A DNA stretch of 64,000 nt from Oscillospiraceae bacterium. Its GTDB lineage: Bacteria; Bacillota; Clostridia; Oscillospirales; Ruminococcaceae. Within the stretch, counting starts at the first letter, position 1. Every line of letters begins with the position of its first letter. The position numbers were made by a program, and so were the translations under genes. The stretch lies in contig JAQYLI010000049.1 in assembly GCA_028720105.1 (NCBI GenBank), positions 1 through 64,000 on the forward strand. Direction: 5' to 3'. Below the pieces are notes generated by a model. It did no database searches, was not told the DNA's origin, and was given only the letters and a program-made list of their open reading frames with translations. Of this stretch, positions 16,472-26,005 are shown one piece after another.

Positions 16472-17800
16472 TCACCTGTCGCTAAGCTTAACATATCCCT
16501 TCTCCTTGCTTACGCTCTTGTAAGCGGGACGGATTATCCTCTTGCCTGTCATAGCCTCCTCGAAGCGGTGAGCGCACCAGCCTGCCATACGGGAGGTAGC
16601 AAACAAAGGCGTGTACAGGTCCTCTGGAATTCCCAGCATCTTGTAAACAAAGCCGCTGTACATATCCACATTGGCACACATATTCTTGTCGTTGCCCCTG
16701 ACAGTTTTAAACAGCTCGGGAGTAAGGCGCTCAATGGTCTCAAGGAGCCTGTATTCAGGCTCAAACTCGCTGTCAATAGCCATCTTCTCCGCATTCTTCT
16801 TGAGGATAACGGCTCTGGGGTCGGAAAGGGTGTACACAGCGTGACCCATACCGTAAATAAGACCGCTGCCGTCTCCCGCTTCCTTTTTCAGAATTTTTGT
16901 AAGGAAATCGGCAACCTCTCCCTCGTTGTCCCAGTGCTGAACGTTCTCCATTACGCAGCGCTGCATCTCAAGCACCTTGTGGTTAGCGCCGCCGTGACGG
17001 GGACCTTTGAGTGAGCCGATAGCCGCAGAATAAGCCGCATAGGGGTCTGTGCCCGAAGATGTGAGCACACGGCAGGTAAAGGTGGAGTTGTTTCCGCCGC
17101 CGTGCTCTGCGTGGAGCATAAGCATAATGTCAAGCAGCTTTGCCTCCTCGTCGGTGTACTGCCTGTCGGGGCGGAGCAGGGAAAGGATAGTCTCCGCAGT
17201 GGACAGTCCGGGGATAAGGGGGTGCATAAACATTGTGCCGTGATTGTAATATCTCTGCTTTACATTGTAAGCGTCAACCATAATAACGGGCATTTTGGCG
17301 ATAATGGATATAGCCGTATCAACCTCGTGCTTAGCACCCGTATCGTCGGGAATGTCATCATATGAATAAAGCGCCAGCACAGAACGGGACATCTTGTTCA
17401 TAATGTTATTTGAGGGAGCCTTGAGTATCATATCCTCGAAAAAGCCGTCGGGCAGCTCTCTGTTTTCATCAAGGAGCCTGCCGAAATTCTCAAGCTCTGA
17501 CTTATCGGGAAGCTTTCCCGCAAGAAGAAGATATGCAATTTCCTCATATCCGAAGCGGTTTTCCGCCACAACGTTCTCCACAAGATCGTTGATGTTATAG
17601 CCTCTGAACACAAGCTTTCCTTCATCGGGACACTTTTCGCCCTCGTTCAGCACATATCCGTGAACGTTGCATATGTTGGTAACACCTGCCATAACGCCCG
17701 AACCGTCGGGGTTTCTGAGTCCCCTTTTAACGCTGAATTTATCGTAATATTTAGGGTCGATCCTGTTGTTCTCCATGTAGGCAGCATAAAGCTTATCCAT
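16472..17800 (-). CDS. Citrate synthase
   Basis: This 442-residue citrate/2-methylcitrate synthase condenses oxaloacetate and acetyl-CoA. The catalytic motifs are present: HAEHGGGNNSTFTCRV near residue 235, GPRHGGANHKVLEM near 268, and GMGHAVYTLSDPRA near 320, giving the two catalytic histidines and surrounding loops. Its length is that of the larger clostridial form. GAAAGGA lies about ten bases before the ATG. It lies downstream of the aspartate kinase gene on the same strand. No other TCA-cycle gene is near, so it probably feeds 2-oxoglutarate and glutamate synthesis rather than a full cycle. Confidence 0.93.
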   Translation of the reverse strand: MDKLYAAYMENNRIDPKYYDKFSVKRGLRNPDGSGVMAGVTNICNVHGYVLNEGEKCPDEGKLVFRGYNINDLVENVVAENRFGYEEIAYLLLAGKLPDKSELENFGRLLDENRELPDGFFEDMILKAPSNNIMNKMSRSVLALYSYDDIPDDTGAKHEVDTAISIIAKMPVIMVDAYNVKQRYYNHGTMFMHPLIPGLSTAETILSLLRPDRQYTDEEAKLLDIMLMLHAEHGGGNNSTFTCRVLTSSGTDPYAAYSAAIGSLKGPRHGGANHKVLEMQRCVMENVQHWDNEGEVADFLTKILKKEAGDGSGLIYGMGHAVYTLSDPRAVILKKNAEKMAIDSEFEPEYRLLETIERLTPELFKTVRGNDKNMCANVDMYSGFVYKMLGIPEDLYTPLFATSRMAGWCAHRFEEAMTGKRIIRPAYKSVSKEKGYVKLSDR

Positions 17801-17910
17801 ATTTTACCAGTCCTTTCAAAGGCATTAACAGCCATTATAGACAAAATGTGCAGCGGAAGCCGAATGACCCTCTGCACATCATTGTACAAATCCATTTTCC
17901 CGATGGGATA

Positions 17911-19236
17911 TTACTCCTGAGGCAGCACGAACATATCATAGATAGCTCTTGTGGCAGTCTCGAAGTCCTCCTCCTCAACGCCGATGATGATGTTAAGCTC
18001 GGAGGAGCCCTGATCTATCATCTTCACATTGACTCTTGCGTGGGCAAGGGCGCTGAACAGTCTGCCTGCAGTACCCCTTGCCTTTCTCATACTCCGTCCC
18101 ACAACGGCGATAAGAGCAAGATTATTTTCTATCTCAAGCTTGTCGGGGTGGCAGCGGAAGTTTATCTCGTCAATGATAGCCTTTTCCTTGCCGATAAGCG
18201 CCTCGGAATTTACCACAATGCTCATTGTGTCGATACCCGAAGGCATATGCTCGAAGCAGAGACCGTTTTTCTCAAGCACTCTGAGAACGTTTCTGCCGAA
18301 GCCCACCTCGGCGTTCATCATATCCTTTTCTATCTGGATAACGGAAAATCCCTTTTTACCCGCAATTCCCGTAATGGTGTACTTAGATGTCTCCGCAGTT
18401 TCGGCAACGATAAAGGTACCTCTGTCCTCGGGGTGGTTGGTGTTTTTGATGTTGATGGGGATACCTGCTTTTCTCACGGGGAATATAGCGTCCTCGTGAA
18501 GAACGCCTGCACCCATATAAGCAAGCTCTCTCAGCTCTCTGTAGGTAATGGTGGTAATGGGCTTGGGATTGTCTATAATTCTGGGGTCGCAGATAAGAAA
18601 TCCGCTTACATCGGTCCAGTTCTCGTAGATAACGGCATTAACCGCATTGGCAACTATAGAGCCTGTAACGTCGGAACCGCCTCTTGAGAAGGTCTTGATG
18701 GTATCATTGGGCATTGAGCCGTAGAAGCCGGGGATAACTGCGTGACCGGAAGAAGCAAGCCTCGGAGCCAGCAGAGAACGGGTAGTCTCAAGGTCAAATG
18801 TGCCCTTTTCGTCAAAGCGGATATATCCCGCAGGGTCGATAAAATCAAAGCCTAAAAACTTTGCAAGAACGATGGAGTTCAGGTATTCTCCGCGGCTTGC
18901 GGCATAATCTCTGCCCGCACGGTGAGCGAAGGCGTTTTTGATGTTTGCAAACTCGTCGGCTAAGGAAAGCTTGATGCCAAGCTCATTTATAATAGAGTTG
19001 AAACGTTCTTCAATAGCTTCAAAAGCTTTGTCGAAGCTTTCTCCCTTAACGGCGAGATCGTAGCAGCCGTAAAGCATATCTGTGACCTTTGTATCGCCGC
19101 TGTGGCGCTTGCCGGGCGCGGAGGCTACCACAAATCTTCTTGCGGGGTCTGAAAGAACGATATCCGCAACCTTGCGGAACTGTCCCGCGTCGGCAAGAGA
19201 GCTTCCGCCGAACTTGACAACCTTGATGTTTTCCAT
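17911..19236 (-). CDS. Aspartate kinase
   Basis: This 441-residue enzyme phosphorylates L-aspartate, the first step toward lysine, methionine and threonine. The N-terminus has VVKFGGSSLAD, and SRGGSDVTGSIVA near residue 190 is the conserved kinase substrate loop. Two ACT domains follow in the C-terminal 150 residues (GKKGFSVIQIEKDMM and ALIAVVGRSM), the sites for feedback inhibition. It has a consensus promoter 100 bases upstream, and I see no lysine riboswitch in that short leader. The downstream citrate synthase is separated by 110 bases that contain a modest hairpin. Confidence 0.93.
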   Translation of the reverse strand: MENIKVVKFGGSSLADAGQFRKVADIVLSDPARRFVVASAPGKRHSGDTKVTDMLYGCYDLAVKGESFDKAFEAIEERFNSIINELGIKLSLADEFANIKNAFAHRAGRDYAASRGEYLNSIVLAKFLGFDFIDPAGYIRFDEKGTFDLETTRSLLAPRLASSGHAVIPGFYGSMPNDTIKTFSRGGSDVTGSIVANAVNAVIYENWTDVSGFLICDPRIIDNPKPITTITYRELRELAYMGAGVLHEDAIFPVRKAGIPINIKNTNHPEDRGTFIVAETAETSKYTITGIAGKKGFSVIQIEKDMMNAEVGFGRNVLRVLEKNGLCFEHMPSGIDTMSIVVNSEALIGKEKAIIDEINFRCHPDKLEIENNLALIAVVGRSMRKARGTAGRLFSALAHARVNVKMIDQGSSELNIIIGVEEEDFETATRAIYDMFVLPQE

Positions 19237-19336
19237 AATACTATCTTCTCCATTTTATGAATATATATTAAGGGTCTCCCAAAAAGAAAAATCCCTTTAT
19301 CGTATAATATTATTACATATAATATGCGACTATTAC

Positions 19337-19365
19337 ATTATATCCTATTTTTCCCCTTCGGTCAA
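19337..19365 (-). promoter_or_regulatory. Promoter for aspartate kinase
   Basis: On the minus strand TTGACC (19365-19360) and TATAAT (19342-19337) are 17 bases apart. The leader to the ATG is about 95 bases and AT-rich. Confidence 0.75.
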
Positions 19366-19485
19366 TTGCCATATAAGACAAATTTTTCTTCTCTGCTCCT
19401 TGTCCTTTTGGGGAATACTGCTGTATTTGTGAGACGGACACATTTCCGCATATCACCTTTAATCATTTGCCCATAAAAAAATATA

Positions 19486-19514
19486 TTGACACGCCTTGAA
19501 TTATGCGTTATAAT
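19486..19514 (+). promoter_or_regulatory. Consensus promoter for secA
   Basis: TTGACA (19486-19491) and TATAAT (19509-19514) are perfect hexamers with 17-base spacing. The rest of the 455-base divergent region 19237-19691 holds only this promoter, the aspartate kinase promoter and AT-rich leader sequence. Confidence 0.85.
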
Positions 19515-19691
19515 AATATATAAGCATAGTTGTGCGTATTTATGCATTATCACTTTTATGCAATGAAATATGCATAAAAATAACATATATAAGGTGGAAT
19601 GTTGGAAATCAAAGATTTTCAGCAAGAGTTTTGTTTTCGGTCTGCCAAACGAAAAACAAAGCTCTCCAAAGAAAGGAAATGGTATTTAAGA

Positions 19692-22430
19692 ATGGGAATT
19701 TTAGACGGACTTTTCGGAAACTACAGCAAGAGAGAGCTTAAAAAAATCGACCCCATAAAGCAGAAGGTACTTGATCTTGACGAAGAATACACAAAGCTCA
19801 GCGAAAAAGAGCTGAAAGCAAAGACCCCCGAATTTAAGGAAAGGCTTGCCGGCGGCGAGACCCTTGACGATATTCTCCCCGAAGCTCTTGCCACCGTAAG
19901 AGAAGCGGCTTTCAGAGTTCTCGGCAAGAAGCCCTATCCCGTACAGATAATCGGTGCCATCGTTCTTCATCAGGGCAGAATTGCCGAGATGAGAACAGGT
20001 GAGGGTAAAACTCTCGTTGCCTGCTGTGCCTCCTATCTTAACGCTCTCGAGGGCAAGGGCGTTCACGTTGTAACGGTAAATGACTACCTTGCAAAATCCC
20101 AGTCGGAGGAAATGGGCAAGGTATACAGATACTTAGGGCTTACCATCGGCTGTATTCTCCACGACCTCTCCAATGACGAGCGCCGTGAAGCATATAACTG
20201 CGATATCACCTACGGTACAAACAACGAATTCGGCTTTGACTACCTCCGTGACAATATGGTCATCTACAAGAGCGAGAAGGTCCAGAGAGAGTTTAACTTT
20301 GCCATTGTGGACGAGGTGGACTCTATCCTTATCGATGAAGCGAGAACTCCTCTTATCATTTCGGGCAGAGGCGACAAGTCCACCGAGTGGTATACCCTTG
20401 CGGATAAATTCGCAAAGACATTAAAGCCTTTCGTAGTTGCGGAAATGGACACCAAGACCGACCAGGAGGAAATTGCCGAGGACTGCGACTACATCATTGA
20501 CGAAAAGGCAAAGACCGCCACCATCACCCGTCAGGGCGTTAAGAAGGCGGAGAAATACTTTAACGTGGTAAACCTCTATGACGCAGAGAATTCCACCCTT
20601 CTCCACCACGTAAATCAGGCTCTCAAGGCAAACGGAGTTATGAAGAAGGATATCGACTACGTTGTAAATGACGGCGAGATCGTTATCGTTGACGAATTTA
20701 CAGGCCGTCTTATGATGGGTCGCCGCTACAATGACGGTCTCCACCAGGCTATCGAGGCAAAGGAGGGCGTAAAGGTAGCCCACGAGTCCAAGACCCTTGC
20801 TTCAATTACATTCCAGAACTTCTTCCGTCTCTATCACAAGCTGTCGGGTATGACAGGTACGGCTATGACCGAGGAGGACGAGTTCAGAGAAATTTACAAG
20901 CTGGACGTTATCGAGATACCCACAAACCGTCCCATAAAGCGTATCGACCACCCCGATGTGGTATACAAGACCGAGCAGGCTAAGTTCAGAGCCGTTATCG
21001 ACCGTATCGTTGAATGTCACGAAAAGGGTCAGCCTGTTCTTGTAGGTACAATTTCAATCGAAAAATCCGAGATACTTTCCAAAATGCTCTCCAAGAGGGG
21101 CATCAAGCATAATGTCTTAAACGCAAAGCAGCACGCAAAGGAAGCCGAGATAGTTGCACAGGCAGGTCAGCTGGGAGCAGTTACCATTGCTACCAATATG
21201 GCAGGCCGTGGTACGGATATCCTGCTTGGCGGTAACGCCGAATTCCTTGCAAAGGCTGATATGAAGCGTGCAGGTATGGAGGACGAGCTTATCAGCGAGG
21301 CTATAAGCTATGCCGACACCGATGACGAGGAAATTCTTGCGGCACGTGAGGAGTACAAGAAGCTCTATGCAAAGCACCAGGAGGAGATAAAGGGTCAGGC
21401 GGACAAGGTAAGAGCCGCAGGAGGTCTTTACATTCTGGGTACAGAGCGCCACGAGTCAAGACGTATCGACAATCAGCTCCGCGGACGTGCAGGCCGTCAG
21501 GGCGACGAGGGCGAAAGCTGCTTTTTCCTCTCCCTTGAGGACGATCTTATGAGACTGTTCGGCGGCGAGCGTCTCCAGATGATGATGACAAATATGAACA
21601 TCGACGAGGATATGCCCATCGAGTCCAAAATGCTCTCAAAGGTAATAGAGTCCTCTCAGAAAAAGGTTGAGGGCAGAAACTTCGCTATCAGAAAGAATGT
21701 CCTGAACTACGACGACGTTATGTCCACCCAGAGAGCTATCATTTACGAGCAGAGAGCCAAGGTTTTAAACGGCGAAGATATCCACGAATATATCCAAAAG
21801 ATGATAAAGGACTGGGTAGCCGACGGCGTAAACCTTTATATAATCGACAACACCGTACAGGACGAGTGGAACCTTACAGGACTTAGAGAGCATTTTGCAG
21901 GTCTCCTCACCACTCCCGACGATTTCCACTACACTCCCGAGGAACTGGGCAGCCTTACCAAGGAAAAGCTTGTGGATATGCTCACCGAAAGGGCTAATGC
22001 ATACTACGAGAAGCGTGAAAAGGATATGGGCAGCGATATGCTCAGAGAGCTTGAGAGAGTTATCCTCCTCAAGGTAGTTGACCTCAAGTGGATGGCTCAC
22101 ATTGACGATATGGAGGAACTGAGAAGAGGTATCGGACTCAGAGCCTTCGGTCAGAAGAACCCCGTTGTCGAGTACCGCTACGAGGGCTTCGAGATGTTCG
22201 ATGCAATGATCGAGTCTATCCGTGAGGACACTGTAAGACTGCTGTTCACCATTCAGGTAAAGAGCAACGAGGAGCCTAAGAGAGAAAGAGTTGCCGAGCC
22301 TATGGAAACTCAGGGCGACGGCAGCTACCAGAATGAACCCAGACGTGTCAAGAAGGTGGGCAGAAACGATCCCTGTCCCTGCGGCAGCGGCAAGAAATAC
22401 AAGAACTGCTGCGGACGTGACCTCAAGTAA
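19692..22430 (+). CDS. secA: Preprotein translocase ATPase SecA
   Basis: This 912-residue SecA has the Walker A motif MRTGEGKTL near residue 100, the DEAD-box-like [15 protein letters not shown] near 208, the second nucleotide-binding domain with [11 protein letters not shown] and [10 protein letters not shown], and the C-terminal zinc-binding tail [19 protein letters not shown] that contacts SecB and lipids. It drives protein export through SecYEG. ATG 19692 is chosen because the protein then starts [10 protein letters not shown], typical for the family, and GAAAGGA lies about 14 bases upstream. An in-frame extension to 19599 has no family similarity. Confidence 0.97.
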   Translation: MGILDGLFGNYSKRELKKIDPIKQKVLDLDEEYTKLSEKELKAKTPEFKERLAGGETLDDILPEALATVREAAFRVLGKKPYPVQIIGAIVLHQGRIAEMRTGEGKTLVACCASYLNALEGKGVHVVTVNDYLAKSQSEEMGKVYRYLGLTIGCILHDLSNDERREAYNCDITYGTNNEFGFDYLRDNMVIYKSEKVQREFNFAIVDEVDSILIDEARTPLIISGRGDKSTEWYTLADKFAKTLKPFVVAEMDTKTDQEEIAEDCDYIIDEKAKTATITRQGVKKAEKYFNVVNLYDAENSTLLHHVNQALKANGVMKKDIDYVVNDGEIVIVDEFTGRLMMGRRYNDGLHQAIEAKEGVKVAHESKTLASITFQNFFRLYHKLSGMTGTAMTEEDEFREIYKLDVIEIPTNRPIKRIDHPDVVYKTEQAKFRAVIDRIVECHEKGQPVLVGTISIEKSEILSKMLSKRGIKHNVLNAKQHAKEAEIVAQAGQLGAVTIATNMAGRGTDILLGGNAEFLAKADMKRAGMEDELISEAISYADTDDEEILAAREEYKKLYAKHQEEIKGQADKVRAAGGLYILGTERHESRRIDNQLRGRAGRQGDEGESCFFLSLEDDLMRLFGGERLQMMMTNMNIDEDMPIESKMLSKVIESSQKKVEGRNFAIRKNVLNYDDVMSTQRAIIYEQRAKVLNGEDIHEYIQKMIKDWVADGVNLYIIDNTVQDEWNLTGLREHFAGLLTTPDDFHYTPEELGSLTKEKLVDMLTERANAYYEKREKDMGSDMLRELERVILLKVVDLKWMAHIDDMEELRRGIGLRAFGQKNPVVEYRYEGFEMFDAMIESIREDTVRLLFTIQVKSNEEPKRERVAEPMETQGDGSYQNEPRRVKKVGRNDPCPCGSGKKYKNCCGRDLK

Positions 22431-22458
22431 AAATATAAATTATAGGAAGGTAATATCA

Positions 22459-23628
22459 ATGCTTATCAATGAAGCAAAAAACGAGCTTTTAAACCACATA
22501 ATCCCCTTCTGGGACGCTCTCAGAGACGATGAATACGGCGGCTTTTACGGTCAGATGGACAACGACCTTAACCTTGACAAAAAGGGCGGCAAGGGCGTTA
22601 TCCTCAATTCAAGAATACTCTGGTTCTACTCCTCCTGCTACCGCACCGTAGGAGGCGAAAAGAACCTTGACAATGCTAAACACGCATATGAGTTTCTCAG
22701 AGACAAGTGCGTTGACCGCAAAAACGGCGGCGTTTACTGGATGATGAACTACGACGGCACCGTTATGGACAGTATGAAGCACACCTATAATCAGGCATTT
22801 GCGATATATGCCCTGTCCACATATTACCTTGCCTGCAAGGATAAAGAAGCTCTCGACCTGGCTTTCGAGCTTTTCGAGACGGTTGAGAAAAAATGCACCG
22901 ATGATGTGGCGTATATGGAAGCATTTGACATAAACTGGCAGCTTATCGAGAATGACGCTCTCAGCGAGAACGGTCTTATGGCGGACAAGACAATGAACAC
23001 CGTCCTCCACCTTATCGAGGGCTACACCGTTCTCTTTGAAGCAAGCGGCGATGAAAGAGTCAAGGCAAGGCTCAAATTCCTCCTTGACATCAGCGAAAAG
23101 AAGATTTTCGACAGCCCGAATAATAAGCTTCTCGTGTTCTTCGACAGGGAGCTTAACGTTATCGGCGATATCCATTCCTATGGTCACGATATCGAGGCAA
23201 GCTGGCTCATTGACCGTGCCTGCGATGTTCTGGGCGAAAAGGAGTACATAGATAAATGGGCAGGAATTGATCTGCGCATTTCAAATAATATCCTTGATAT
23301 CGCCTATGAGAACAACTCCCTCAACAACGAGCGCGACAAGACAGAGATTGACAAGAAGCGTGTATGGTGGGTTCAGGCAGAGTCCGTTGTGGGCTTTGTG
23401 AACGCGTATCAGCACAGCGGCGACAAGAAATTCCTTGATGCTGCGGCTAATATCTGGGGCTGGATAAGAGATGTTCAGGTGGACAAGCGCCCCGGCGGCG
23501 AATGGTGGGCTGAAGTCGATTATAACGGCAAGCCTATGCCAAAGTTCACAATGGTAAACGAGTGGAAATGCCCTTACCACAACGGCAGAATGTGCATTGA
23601 GCTTATTAACAGAGGTATTGACGCTTAA
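22459..23628 (+). CDS. Cellobiose 2-epimerase (AGE family)
   Basis: This 389-residue enzyme belongs to the acylglucosamine 2-epimerase family and carries the motifs of cellobiose 2-epimerase: HTYNQAFAIYALS near residue 107, ADKTMN near residue 173, SYGHDIEASWLIDRACDVLG near 240, VWWVQAE near 302, and CPYHNGRMC near the C-terminus. The histidines in these motifs correspond to the catalytic residues of the Ruminococcus albus enzyme, whose length it matches. It would convert cellobiose to 4-O-beta-glucosyl-mannose, feeding mannosylglucose phosphorolysis. The ATG follows GGAAGG by eight bases, 28 bases after secA, so it may be cotranscribed with secA. No mannosylglucose phosphorylase gene lies in the window. 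Confidence 0.9.
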   Translation: MLINEAKNELLNHIIPFWDALRDDEYGGFYGQMDNDLNLDKKGGKGVILNSRILWFYSSCYRTVGGEKNLDNAKHAYEFLRDKCVDRKNGGVYWMMNYDGTVMDSMKHTYNQAFAIYALSTYYLACKDKEALDLAFELFETVEKKCTDDVAYMEAFDINWQLIENDALSENGLMADKTMNTVLHLIEGYTVLFEASGDERVKARLKFLLDISEKKIFDSPNNKLLVFFDRELNVIGDIHSYGHDIEASWLIDRACDVLGEKEYIDKWAGIDLRISNNILDIAYENNSLNNERDKTEIDKKRVWWVQAESVVGFVNAYQHSGDKKFLDAAANIWGWIRDVQVDKRPGGEWWAEVDYNGKPMPKFTMVNEWKCPYHNGRMCIELINRGIDA

Positions 23629-23654
23629 ATTCAGCTTGAAAGGGGACAGCAACT

Positions 23655-23927
23655 ATGCTGGTAAACGCTAACGAGGAAATTGTTAAACAGAGACTGCCCG
23701 AGCTTTTAAAGGAATACGACTGCTGCAAATGCGAAAAATGCGTATGCGATATGATGGCAATTGCCCTGAATAATATCAAGCCCGCATACGTAAATACTTC
23801 GGAGGGTATGCTGTTTAAAAGAATAAACAGTATGCTCCCCCAGAAAAATGCGGATATTGATATCGAGATACTCAAAGCGATAAACCTTGTCAGCGCCCAC
23901 CCCAAGCATAGCGATGAAGCAATTTAA
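23655..23927 (+). CDS. Late competence development ComFB-like protein
   Basis: This 90-residue protein matches the small ComFB family: NANEEIVKQRLPELL at the N-terminus, then CCKCEKCVCDMMAIALNN with four clustered cysteines, then PAYVNTSEGMLF. The CxxC pairs may bind a metal. ComFB lies in the competence comF operon of Bacillus, but here it stands alone between the epimerase gene and the trp operon. Its molecular role is not known. The ATG follows AAGGGGAC by about nine bases. Confidence 0.8.
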   Translation: MLVNANEEIVKQRLPELLKEYDCCKCEKCVCDMMAIALNNIKPAYVNTSEGMLFKRINSMLPQKNADIDIEILKAINLVSAHPKHSDEAI

Positions 23928-23999
23928 GCATAATTTTGTAATATCCTACAAACCTACTATGAATTTTTATAAGATGTTACAATATTGTCTTTATGCCTA

Positions 24000-24028
24000 T
24001 TGACAAAATAAAATTCAGGTGATATACT
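24000..24028 (+). promoter_or_regulatory. Promoter of the trp operon
   Basis: TTGACA (24000-24005) and TATACT (24023-24028) are separated by 17 bases. Transcription would start near 24035, at the beginning of the T-box leader. Confidence 0.85.
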
Positions 24029-24267
24029 GAATTTACAATTTAATAAAACTTTAAATCCTATGAACAAAAGCAAGTAGCATTTGTGACGGCATTACAGAGA
24101 GTCGGGCATTGGTGGAAGTCCGATATGAACAGCAGATGTGAATGGGTTTGTGAGGAGCAGGGTGAATTTCTATTTGGAATAGTAGCCTGAGCCGTATTTC
24201 CTGCGTAAAAGGAAAGGGTATTGATGCGAAATGCTGCGTACTTTTTATTTCTTGTCAGAAAAAGTAC

Positions 24268-24298
24268 AGCATTATCGAATTTTCGGTAATGCTTTTTT
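24268..24298 (+). terminator. Extra terminator-like hairpin inside the T-box linker
   Basis: AGCATTATCGA (24268-24278) pairs with TCGGTAATGCT (24283-24293), followed by TTTTTT. Its 5' arm overlaps the 3' arm of another hairpin (24231-24273, ATGCTG-GTACTTTTT with AAAAAGTACAGCAT), so the two are mutually exclusive. Confidence 0.6.
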
Positions 24299-24386
24299 AT
24301 TAGACACCGATACCCGATGAGAGGCAATGGGTATTTTAAAAATCCATTGCAACTTGGGTGGCACCACGGCGGATAATGTAAATTAT

Positions 24387-24443
24387 GTCTGTCGTCCCTT
24401 GATGATACACGTATGTGTATTGTGGGGACGGCAGACTTTTTTG
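24387..24443 (+). terminator. T-box regulated terminator before trpE
   Basis: GTCTGTCGTCCC (24387-24398) pairs with GGGGACGGCAGAC (24424-24436), followed by TTTTTT. Its 5' arm lies shortly after the antiterminator bulge sequence. Confidence 0.85.
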
Positions 24444-24467
24444 TTGTTAAAGAAAGGAAGGTTCATT

Positions 24468-25985
24468 ATGATGTATCCCGCACTTGAAGAGACAAAAGAA
24501 TATTTAAAGACATACGGCACAGTACCTGTTTTTTACGAGCTGCTGACAGACAGCTTCACCCCCGTGAGAATGTTCGCGATACTCAAGGAAAATTACGAAA
24601 ACTGCTTTATCCTTGAGTCGGTGGACAACTCAAACCGCTGGGGACGATATTCCTACATTGGTCTCGCTCCCAAGGCGGAGATACGTGTTAAGAACAAGCA
24701 GGCGGATATCATCTATTCCGACGGCAGAAAGGAAGTAAAGGACGCCTCCGACCCCGTAAAGCTTTTTTCGGAAATTATGGAGAAGTACAAATCTCCCAAG
24801 TTTATAAATTATCCCAAGCTTACAGGCGGTCTTATCGGATATTTCGGCTACGATATGGCGAGATATTACGAAAAGAAGCTGACAAATATCCCGAATGATG
24901 ACCTTGATATGCCCGACGCAAATATGTTCATCTACAACGAGATAGTTGCCTACGACCACCTTTCAAACAGAGCGGTAATTATCCTCAATATGGATAAGGA
25001 AGCCATAGAGGAGCTTGCGGAAAAGTCGGGCGAAAGCTTTGACAAGGCGGCTGAGAAGATGTACGAAAACCTGGGTGACAGAGCCGAGAAGCTTGGTAAA
25101 CTTCTTTGCAGATACGTTCCCGAGCCTGCTCCCAAGGTCCTCACTCCTGCGGAGATAACCGTTAAGTCAAACTACACCAAAGAGCAGTTCTGCGAAATGG
25201 TGGAAAAGTGCAGAGAGCATATCATTAGCGGCGATATCAGCCAGATAGTCATTTCCCAGCGGTTTGAAGCGGAAAATCCCCCCGACCCCTTCGATGTTTA
25301 CAGAATGCTCCGCTCCACAAATCCCTCGCCCTATCTTTATTACTTTGACCACAAGGATTACTGCATAGCAGGCGCATCACCCGAAATGCTTGTCAGCGTT
25401 ACGGACGGCGTGGTGCTCAACAAGCCCATTGCAGGCACATATCCCAGAGGTGCAACGGCAGACGAGGATATCGAATTTGAAAAGAAGCTGAAAAACGACC
25501 CCAAGGAAAGAGCCGAGCATACAATGCTTGTTGACTTAGGAAGAAACGATGTTGGCAGAGTCTGCGATCCCGGAACTGTAAAGGTAACGGAATTTATGAG
25601 AGTTGAGCGTTACTCAAAGGTAATGCACCTTGTTTCCGACGTTGAGGGACAGCTTGCAGAGGGCAAAACTCCCGTTGACGCACTTATGTCCGTCCTCCCC
25701 GCAGGAACGCTGTCGGGCGCACCAAAGGTAAAGGCTATGGAAATAATCGACAGCCTTGAGAACGTAAAGCGCGGACTTTACGGCGGCACAGTGGGATATA
25801 TGGCATTCTCGGGAGATATCGACACCTGTATCGCCATAAGAACGGTGCTTTTCAGAAACGGCAAGGCATACGTCCAGGCAGGCGCAGGAATTGTATATGA
25901 CAGTGTTCCCGAAAATGAGTATGAGGAAACTAAGCGTAAGGCTGCAGCGGTGCTTAACGCACTTAACGGAGCCGCACAGATGTGA
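24468..25985 (+). CDS. trpE: Anthranilate synthase component I
   Basis: This 505-residue chorismate-utilising enzyme makes anthranilate using ammonia from the TrpG domain. The chorismate-binding domain fills the C-terminal 270 residues, with NPSPYLYYFDH, GASPEMLVSV, the conserved GTYPRGAT, and the late motifs VLPAGTLSGAPKVKAM and QAGAGIVYDS. The N-terminal domain carries LLESxD-like ILESVDNSNRWGRYSYIG, which matches the tryptophan feedback site. Start is at the ATG-ATG pair; AGAAAGGAAGG lies six to nine bases upstream. It is the first gene of the trp operon. Confidence 0.95.
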   Translation: MMYPALEETKEYLKTYGTVPVFYELLTDSFTPVRMFAILKENYENCFILESVDNSNRWGRYSYIGLAPKAEIRVKNKQADIIYSDGRKEVKDASDPVKLFSEIMEKYKSPKFINYPKLTGGLIGYFGYDMARYYEKKLTNIPNDDLDMPDANMFIYNEIVAYDHLSNRAVIILNMDKEAIEELAEKSGESFDKAAEKMYENLGDRAEKLGKLLCRYVPEPAPKVLTPAEITVKSNYTKEQFCEMVEKCREHIISGDISQIVISQRFEAENPPDPFDVYRMLRSTNPSPYLYYFDHKDYCIAGASPEMLVSVTDGVVLNKPIAGTYPRGATADEDIEFEKKLKNDPKERAEHTMLVDLGRNDVGRVCDPGTVKVTEFMRVERYSKVMHLVSDVEGQLAEGKTPVDALMSVLPAGTLSGAPKVKAMEIIDSLENVKRGLYGGTVGYMAFSGDIDTCIAIRTVLFRNGKAYVQAGAGIVYDSVPENEYEETKRKAAAVLNALNGAAQM

Positions 25986-26005
25986 TATAGAAAGGATCTG
26001 CTACT

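Larger units (their letters stand above)
24059..24443 (+). promoter_or_regulatory. tRNA-Trp sensing T-box leader
   Basis: The leader holds the stem I elements AGAGAG with GGTGGAAGTCCG (about 24096-24123). The specifier loop has a loop-E pair AGTA (24070-24073) and GAA followed by the specifier TGG (24143-24145), the tryptophan codon. The antiterminator T-box AACTTGGGTGGCACCACGG lies at 24351-24369. A terminator follows at 24387-24443. Uncharged tRNA-Trp should base-pair to UGG and to the UGGC in the T-box bulge and stabilise the antiterminator, allowing trp transcription. The linker between stem I and the T-box is long and contains additional hairpins. Confidence 0.93.

Noticed and set aside
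19237-19340. Lysine riboswitch before aspartate kinase
   Set aside because: The leader from the consensus promoter to the ATG is only about 95 bases and AT-rich, far too short for the roughly 175-base lysine aptamer.
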